Part shown: piece by piece, positions 33,901 to 42,900 of the stretch
Layout: each line of letters begins with the position of its first letter
How positions within the stretch are numbered: the first letter of the stretch is position 1
Assembly: GCA_902762355.1 (NCBI GenBank)
Contig: CACWNR010000017.1
Coordinates: forward strand, 1-50,383
DNA from: an uncultured Bacteroidales bacterium
Lineage (GTDB): Bacteria > Bacteroidota > Bacteroidia > Bacteroidales > Paludibacteraceae
Direction of reading: 5' to 3'
Length of the DNA stretch: 50,383 nucleotides
Notes under the pieces: model-generated
What the model saw: only the letters and a program-made list of their open reading frames with translations
Database searches by the model: none
What the model was told of the DNA's origin: nothing
Made by a program: the position numbers and the translations under genes

Positions 33901-36900
33901 CGAGTTGATCACGGTGTCGCGGTAGATACCGGACTCGTAGATGGACTGTCCTCGCCAGATCAACGGCAGTTCGTTCGCGCAGACGATCACGGAGTCATCG
34001 TAGAGACGGTTGACGGTCAGGCGGAGCTCGATGATACTATCGCAACCGGTAGCCGTGGTGAAACGAACCGGATAAACACCTGCGGTAGAGTAGGTCTGAC
34101 CTTGGAACTTCACGGTGTCGCCTTCGTAGATCGTGCGGTCGATCGTGTTGTAATAGGTCGGCTCTACATTGAGGTGGAGCACAACGATGCTGTCACAACC
34201 GGCTGCGTTGCGCAATGTATCGCGGTACTCGCCGGCCGTGCTGAGCAACTGACCGTTGAACGTGTACTGACTACCCTCACAGATCGAACGGTAGAGGGTT
34301 GTCGAGGTCGGCTCGTTAACAACTAATTTGAGACCGTAGAACATGCGCTCGCCGTTCACGTACGTCGTATCATTGCGGTAGATTCCGGCGGTGTAGAGCA
34401 GCGTCTGGTTACCGTTCCACTTATTGATCCAAGTGTACGGTAGGTCATTGGAGCAAACATTCACTACGGTATCCACTGCTTGGTGTACGTAGAGCTGGAG
34501 CACAGTCGTGCTGTCGCATCCTTCCGGCGTATGGCCGTAATGGTAGTACGTACCGGTCGTGCTGCATATCGTATCGAAGAACGGCACTTGCTGACCCTCG
34601 AAGATATGTTCTATACGCGTACTGAAGTACGGCTTGTTAACGGTGAGGATGAGAGTCGTGATCGAGTCACAACCGTTCTTAGCCTGCGTAGTGTCGCGAT
34701 AGATGCCCGGCTCCGTACGATCGATTCCGCGGAACTTATAAGACGTTCCTTCACAAACGGCAGCACGGATGGTATCGAAGACTTGCTTGATCACATTGAT
34801 CTGGAGTCCGTAGAAGTACTTACGTCCGTCGATGGTCGTATCGTTACGATAGATACCGGCGCGGTAGTAGAGCTCATCTTTCTTGCTCCAGCGGTTGTTC
34901 CAGAGGAACGGTAGCTCGTTCTCGCAGACGGTCACGATCGTATCCACCATCGGATGTACGACGAGTTGGAGGATAGTCGTGCTGTCACAACCTTCCGGTG
35001 TGTGTGCATTATGGTTGACTGTCTTGGTCTCACGCAGTGTATCACCGTAGAAGACGTAGTACTGACCCTCGAGAATGTCCTCTCGGATGGTACTGAAGTA
35101 CGGCTTGTTAACGGTGAGGATGAGAGTCGTGATCGAATCGCAACCGTTCTTCGCCTGCGTAGTGTCGCGATAGATACCCGGCTCCGTGCGATCGATTCCG
35201 CGGAACTTATAAGACGTTCCTTCACAAACGGCAGCACGGATGGTATCGAAGACTTGCTTGTTAACATTGATCTGGAGTCCGTAGAAGTACTTACGTCCGT
35301 CGATGGTGGTATCATTCCGATAGATACCGGCGCGGTAGTAGAGCTCATCTTTCTTGCTCCAGCGGTTGTTCCAGAGGAACGGCAGCTCGTTCTCGCAGAC
35401 GGTCACGATCGTATCCACCATCGGATGTACGACGAGTTGGAGGATAGTCGTGCTGTCACAACCTTCCGGCGTATGTGCATTATGGTTGACGGTCTTAGTC
35501 TCACGCAGTGTATCACCGTAGAAGACGTAGTACTGACCCTCGAGAATGTCCTCTCGGATGGTACTGAAGTACGGCTTGTTAACGGTGAGGATAAGAGTCG
35601 TGATCGAATCACAACCGTTCTTAGCCTGCGTAGTATCCCGATAGATACCCGGCTCCGTGCGATCGATTCCGCGGAACTTATAAGACGTTCCTTCACAGAC
35701 GGCAGCACGGATGGTATCGAAGACTTGCTTGTTCACATTGATCTGGAGTCCGTAGAAGTACTTACGTCCGTCGATGGTCGTATCGTTCCGATAGATACCG
35801 GCGCGGTAGTAGAGCTCATCTTTCTTGCTCCAGCGGTTGTTCCAGAGGAACGGCAGGTCGTTCTCACAGACGGTCACGATCGTATCCACCATCGGATGTA
35901 CGACGAGTTGGAGAACAGTCGTGCTGTCACAACCTTCCGGCGTATGTGCATTATGATTAACGGTCTTGGTCTCACGCAGTGTGTCACCGTAGAAGACGTA
36001 GTACTGACCCTCGAGAATGTCCTCTCGGATGGTACTGAAGTACGGCTTGTTAACGGTGAGGATAAGAGTAGTGATCGAGTCACAACCGTTCTTAGCCTGC
36101 GTAGTGTCGCGATAGATACCCGGCTCCGTGCGATCGATTCCGCGGAACTTATAAGACGTTCCTTCACAGACGGCAGCACGGATGGTATCGAAGATAGGTT
36201 CGTTCACGATGAGGTTGATGCTCCAGAACGTACGCTCGCCGTTGACGTAGGTCGTATCGTCATGATAGATACCTGCTGCATGGAGTAGGGTAATAGAACC
36301 GTTCCAGTGGTTTCTCCATTCGAACGGCAGATCATTCGAACAAACGATGGCTGTGGTATCGATGAGCGGGTGAACGACGAGCAGTATCTCCGTGATCGAG
36401 TCACAACCTGCCGGCGTAGTGTTACTATGTGTGTAGGTACCACCGGTGGTGCAAGGTTGACCGAAGAAGTTATATGTCTCACCCTCATAGATATCATGGC
36501 GCTCATAATGGTAGTACGGATCGTTCACTGTCAGGTGCAGCTCAACAATCGAGTCACAACCGGATGCCATCGATGCGAGTGTATCGATATAGATACCGCC
36601 TTCCCATAACTTTGTGCCGTGGAAATCGAACGGCAGGTTGTCCTTACAGATCTTCTCCGTGATAATTTCATGCTCAGTCGGCTGCACGGTGATGGTAGCG
36701 ATATAGACACTGTCGTATCCGTCGTGGGTGTGCGTGGGGTAGATGTAGGTTCCGCTTTGAGTGATGTCGTTGCGGTTCTGCCATGTGTACGGCGTCTCGC
36801 GCTCACAGATGGTGATCTCTTCCACGAACTTATAGGTGTTGTGGATATAGAGCGTCAAGGTATCGATGCTGTCACATGAATACTCACTCTCGAACTTGTA

Positions 36901-39900
36901 TCCGTACTTACCGGCCGCATAGAGCGAGTCGACACCGATCGAGTCACCGGCATGGTTGCGGTGGATCCAAACGTACGGTGTATCCACGTCTGCTATATGT
37001 GCATCGTATTTCGAGATATGCTTCGGATACACATTGAGTCGTAGTACGATGATACTATCGCAACCATGGATGCTCGGGAAGGTGTCGTTATACGTACCCG
37101 GGTTGTAGATAAAGCGCGGCGTATTGCTTAGGGTCAGACCCCAGCGCAGCGAGTCACCTTCGCATATAGATGCCGAGATGGTGTCATAGAATCGCGGCCA
37201 TACATTGATATGTACGTAGTGAACGCTATCAAAACCATCGACGGTCTGCTCACCATAGGTGTAGTCACCGGTCTCAGTGATGCTGTTCAGACCACGCCAT
37301 GTGTACGGGATCTCGTCCGAACAGATGTTGATCGGGTCATCGGTGATATGATAGGTCTGATGGATATAGAGCGCGAGGCTGTCGATGCTGTCGCATCCGT
37401 GGATGTTCGGCAGTCTGCGGCTATAATTGCCGGAGATGGACAGCGAATCGGTGTCGCTGCGTTGTATACCGTTCTCCATCCAGGTGTGTATCCATAGATA
37501 CGGGGTGTCGGCGTCGGCTACGTCCACGCGGCGGAATGTCGGCGGGAAGCCCGGCCATACCTGCAGGTGGAGGGCAATGATACTATCACAACCGTTGACG
37601 GTCGGGATGGTATCATAGTAGATACCCGTCTCTTTGTAGTAGCGTTTGGGCAGCGAGGTGGACAGGTAGGTATCTATGTGCGAGGAGTCACCTGCGCAGA
37701 TTGTATCATAGACATGCGTTAGGTACGTGCGGTGGAAGTTCACGAGCAGTACATAGATGCTGTCATACTTAATACGGGTCTGCAAAGTGTCCGCATATTC
37801 GATGGAGTCGTCTGCCAGCGGAGTAGTGAATTCCTGTACACGACCCGTTGACCACGTGTGCGACAAGGTCTTGTTGATCGGAGCACACACATCGATCGTA
37901 TCGCGGAAGACGTGCGTCTGATGAACCGTGAAGTGTAAGCTATCGACACTATCGCAACCGTGGATACTCGGCATCACGAAGATGTAATCACCACTTGCGC
38001 GGAGGGTGTCGGTTGAGTCTTTAGGCAGACCGTCCTCCGTCCATGAGTGATGCCACAAGTACGGTATCTGACGATCAGTGATCATCACCGTGTCGTAGTT
38101 AGCCAAGTTACGGTAACGAACACGCAGACGCAATTCGATGACACTGTCACAACCGTTCAATGCCTCCAAGGTATCGCGGTAGGTACCTTCGGTGTTGAGC
38201 CAACGCTCGATGGTGGAGTTGTTGCGGTGGATATCGAAGCGATATTCCGCACCCTCGCAGATGGTGTCTTGGTACTGCGTGAAGTACTGCTGTTTGTAAT
38301 ATACCGTCAGGTTGTAGTAGTGATCGTAGAAGTCGTAAGACAGATGTTTGGTCGAATCCGCCAGGTCGATTTTTGCCGTATCTACGTTCGGCGTTTGGAA
38401 CTTGATCTCGTGGTCATCTGCAAACGTGTAGGTATATTCTAAGTTAGCAGGATGACAAATCTCGATCGTGTCGTGGAAACGTGTTACCGGCTCAACGTAC
38501 AGGTGCATCGTGTAAACCGCCTTACAATAGTTGTGCGCGGAGTCCATCTCGGTCTTGCCGTTGATGTTGTTGTACGGCGCAATCGAGTCGTATGCACCTG
38601 TTGTACTGAGAATACTGTCGTTGAACACGAAGGTCTCACCCTCACGGATATGTTTGTACAGATGCTCATGGAGCGTGTCAGCATACTCGACATACCAGCG
38701 GGTCACACTATCGCACTCGTAAGCGCGGTCGTTATGAATGGTCGTGCTGTGCTTCATGTCGTACCATGCCGAGATAGTAGGAACGGTATCCATATACATA
38801 CCCGGCTTCGAGATCCAGGTCGTGTCGTGTGGCCAGAAGAGCTGAACTGAATCACCCTTACAGATGCGGTAAGTATATTCCGGTATATGCGCTTGGTGCG
38901 GACGAACGATGATGTGGTGGTAATGGCTACTATCGCAGTTATATACGATCGTGTCTTGTGCAAACGGTACACCAAACCATTTACCTTGCCATTGGCCGCT
39001 GAACTCGCCACCATTACGGTGTTCGAACCACGGGTCAACAGTGTTGCCCAACCACACGTAATTGCCTTCGTTGAAGAAGTCCTCGCAGATAAACGTAGAG
39101 TCGGTCTTGGACAAGGAAGGAACGATATACAGCGTCAGGTTAATCGTACTGTCGCAACCACAGGCCGTCGTGTCCTTATGGCTGTAGTGATTGTCCATGT
39201 GGTCAGGTGTCGGACCCCAGATCGTCTCCGGATCTTGTCGTCCTAAGATATACGGCAGGTCATGCTCGCAGACCGTATCAATGATATTGATCGTATAGGT
39301 CGTATCAATGACAATATGTACATGGAAGACGGAGTCACACGGGTTCTTCGGGTTGTACGGGTTGGTCTCAACGCGTTGAATAAAGGTCGAGTCCTTTTTG
39401 AACGTCTCATCGCGCCATATCACTCCCTTATTGTCGCAACCGTGTATATAAATAGTTGTGTCGTAGGGTTGTGTGATCGTCAGGTCTAAGGAGTAGAACT
39501 GCGAGATGAATCCCTCTGCGTCAAGGACGGTATCCGTCCACAGACCGGAGGTGTAGAGCGTATCCGGATCAGCGCCGTACGGATGTTCCCATACATAGGG
39601 GTACTTACGTTGCGGATCAGTGTCCTCGGCGGTGTCGTTGGAGCAGATATATACCGTTTCACGCATGTCTTGTACGATGCGCAGGGTCTCTTTTATTTTA
39701 CAGCCGGTCGACGGATCGATGCTGTCTTGCTTAACGATCTCTTGCGGGGCGGTGTATTTTTCGCCTTTCCATTCTACAAAACTATCCGGATGCAGGATGG
39801 CAACCTCAAAGGTCTCGCCCGGACTCGCTACGAAGATCTCATAGTAAATGATGCTGTCGCAGGTGGTCGGATTAATAATGTTATTCGTGTCGCGGATTAG

Positions 39901-42900
39901 CGTGTCCTTCGGCATGTCAGGCTTACCGTACCATTTGCCGTTTATGTTTTGCGGCGTACCTACACAGACGTAATGGGTCTCAATACGTACCGGAACCGGC
40001 TGGATGGTCAGATCGAGAGACAGGAACTCGAGAATACGTCCCTCTTCATCGTATACTGTATCAGTGAACAGACCCGAGGCAAACAAGGAGTCATTGACCA
40101 TGACACCTACGTCGTGTCTGTGTGTCCATACATACGGCGTATCCAGCACGCAGATGGAGTCGACCTTGCGATCCTCGGCAACAACGCGCAGCTGATAGAT
40201 GATCTCACAACCCGTCAACGGATCGATCTCATCCTCCTTGGTGTAGGTCTTTGTGATCGGGTCTTTGATCGTCTCACCATGCCATTGGATAGTCTCGTTC
40301 TGATGGAGGATGCGGGTCTCAATGATATGTCGTTGCGGCACTTTGGTGATCTCGTAATAAACGATCGAGTCACAAATGGTGCCCGGAACAGGATAATAAG
40401 CTGTATCGCGGAAGACTTGACCAACAGGGTAGAGGGTCTTGTCGAAATAACTCTTACCGTTGATGAGCGTGTCTTTGTTCTCGCAGATGGAGATCCGCTC
40501 GGTGTACTTCGGTGCCTCCTCGATGGTGAGGGTCAAGCGGTAGATGCTATCGGTGCCGTAGATGGACTCATAGCGGTACTCATACTGCTTGCTTTCCGTC
40601 AACTCGTCGTTCACGTGATCCGTAGGACCGTTGAGCCATTTGAATGGCAGGTCACGCTCGCAGATCGTCGTGTCCAGTGTGTGCAGATAGGTTGGCAGAA
40701 CCACGAGAATCAACTCTTCCTGGTTCGTACACCCACCTGCTGATTGCGTGATATGATGGTACGTACCGGCGGTCGTGATCACGGTGTCCGGCTTGACATC
40801 GCTCAGCTGGTACGTCCAGGTGTACGGCAACTGCTTATCGATGATCGTATCGGTACGACTCAGGTAAGTAGCCGTGTTGAAATGCATAAAGACTTTTACA
40901 ATACTATCACAACCGTGGATGGTCTTGAAATTCTTAACCACTTCTTGATCGGTGTAGTAATCCTGACCGTCGTAGCGGATAGAAGCACCGTCCGCACAAG
41001 TGTACATGTGGCGGTAAACGGTGTCTTTCGGTGCCGGCCAGATGGTAGCCTTCAAGGTGAAGATCGTATCAATGACAGTCTTTCCGGTTCCGGCTTTCCA
41101 AACGGTATCTACGTACGTGCCGCTACGCCAGATATCCATACCACGCCAAGGAATCGTGTCGCCCTCACAAGTTGAGAGCTCGATTGCGTATTGGTTGGTT
41201 TCCGGACTGGCAGGAATGATGGTCACCGTGAGCTCATAGATACTGTCGCAACCGTGGATCGTGGTCTGCCGGTCATAGTATGTACCGTCGGTGAAAATAG
41301 TTTGTTTGTGCCACTCAAATACCGATCCTTGCGGCAGATCTCGGTGCTCCTTGCTGTAGAACGGAGTAGCTTTGTCGAGGTTGATGCGCTCGATACGGTA
41401 ACAACCGTTGCTCAGCGAGGTGGTGTCATAGACGACAGCATCCTCGGTGTAGGTCTTGCCGTTCCATGTGATCTCATCGCAGAAGACGAGTGTGCGAACG
41501 GTGCGCTCGGTCGGAAGAACAGTCAGGGTCAAATGGTATATACTGTCCTTGCCGGCGCGGGTTTCGTATTTCACCTCATACTCCTTCGTTCCCGTGATGC
41601 TACTCAGGCCACTTAGACCATGCCACGTGAACTCATCGCCCTCGCAGATCGTGCGTTCCTCATTAAAATGGTACTCCGACTCATCTTTGGTCAGGATCAA
41701 ACGGTAGATATCGTTACATCCGGTCTCCGGATTCGGGTTCTCAAACTCATAGGTACCCGGATCCTTGAACTCTTTGGTATCAGGCGTTCCATTGTTAATA
41801 TAGCTCCAGGTATAGCCATGATCGTCCGTAACTGAACCATGGGTCTCATAAATCGCCTGCTGGTTCACGTTGACATGTACGTACATCAGTGTGTCGCAGC
41901 TGATATAGGTGCGGTAATGACCGGCTACATCGTAGGTTTCGCCGTTATACGTGATGCTGCTACCCTCGCAGATAGAGAAGGTTGTATCGCGTTGTACAAC
42001 ATTACGTACTGTCAGGTCGAGGCTGTAGAAGATATAGTTACCGTTCGGCTGTTGCTCGATACGTGAGTAGTGATTCGTCTGGTTCGCTTCGATGCCGTTC
42101 CATTGGAAGGGTAGTTCGTTCGGACAAATCGTCAGCGTGTCGGCAATCGTATCAACTTGGTTGTAGGTGAAGTTCAAGATCGAAACAGAGTCGCAGCCGA
42201 AACGGTTTGTTCCATAACGGAAATACATACCCGGATCGTAAATCGTCTCGGTTCCCCACTGATACGTGGATCCCTGCGTACGCTGGATAGCCAGGTAGGT
42301 GGTGTCCGGACTCAGCACGTTGAGCGAGAGCGTCACTACGCTGTCGCAACCACCGGTCTTATGGAAGGTATGGTTATAAACGCCGCTTTGAGTCAGGCTT
42401 TCTTCGCCGAAGATATAGGTCTGTCCCTTACAGATCGTCTCTTCTACATAGGTCTCCGGGATATAACGAACAGTTAGATTCAGTACGTGGATCACACTAT
42501 CCATCGAGCCGTCTTTGGTCTTCTCTGTCTTGGTGTACGTACCACTGACGCTGTACGCCTCGCCATCGTAATCCCAGATATGTGCCAGACCCGGACAGAT
42601 CGTTACTGTCTGAATGTCGTGATAGAGATCTTTATCGATATACGAAGTGATGATACTGTCGCAACCGAAGGTCGATTGGTACTTGAATACGTACGCTCCC
42701 GGCTGCTTAATCAGACTGTCTCGATAGGTAACAGGGAAAGAGAGGAAGCTGACGCGCTCGGTGAGGTCGTAAACCTTGTTGACCGTCAGGTACAGGATAT
42801 AAAGCGAGTCGATCTCTCCGCCGGCTGTCTTTACCGTATCGTAGTAGATACCGCTGTTGTAATAGGTATCATCGCGCCATACCTGACCGTCGCCCTGACA

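Noticed and set aside
34619-36194. CRISPR-like array
   Set aside because: The repeat unit is 471 bp, in frame, with no spacers, and encodes protein modules.
31072-36609. Long plus-strand open frames (up to 444 aa) opposite the giant minus-strand gene
   Set aside because: They mirror the repeat structure of the real gene, lack promoters and family features, and result from the codon pattern of the GCDSI modules.
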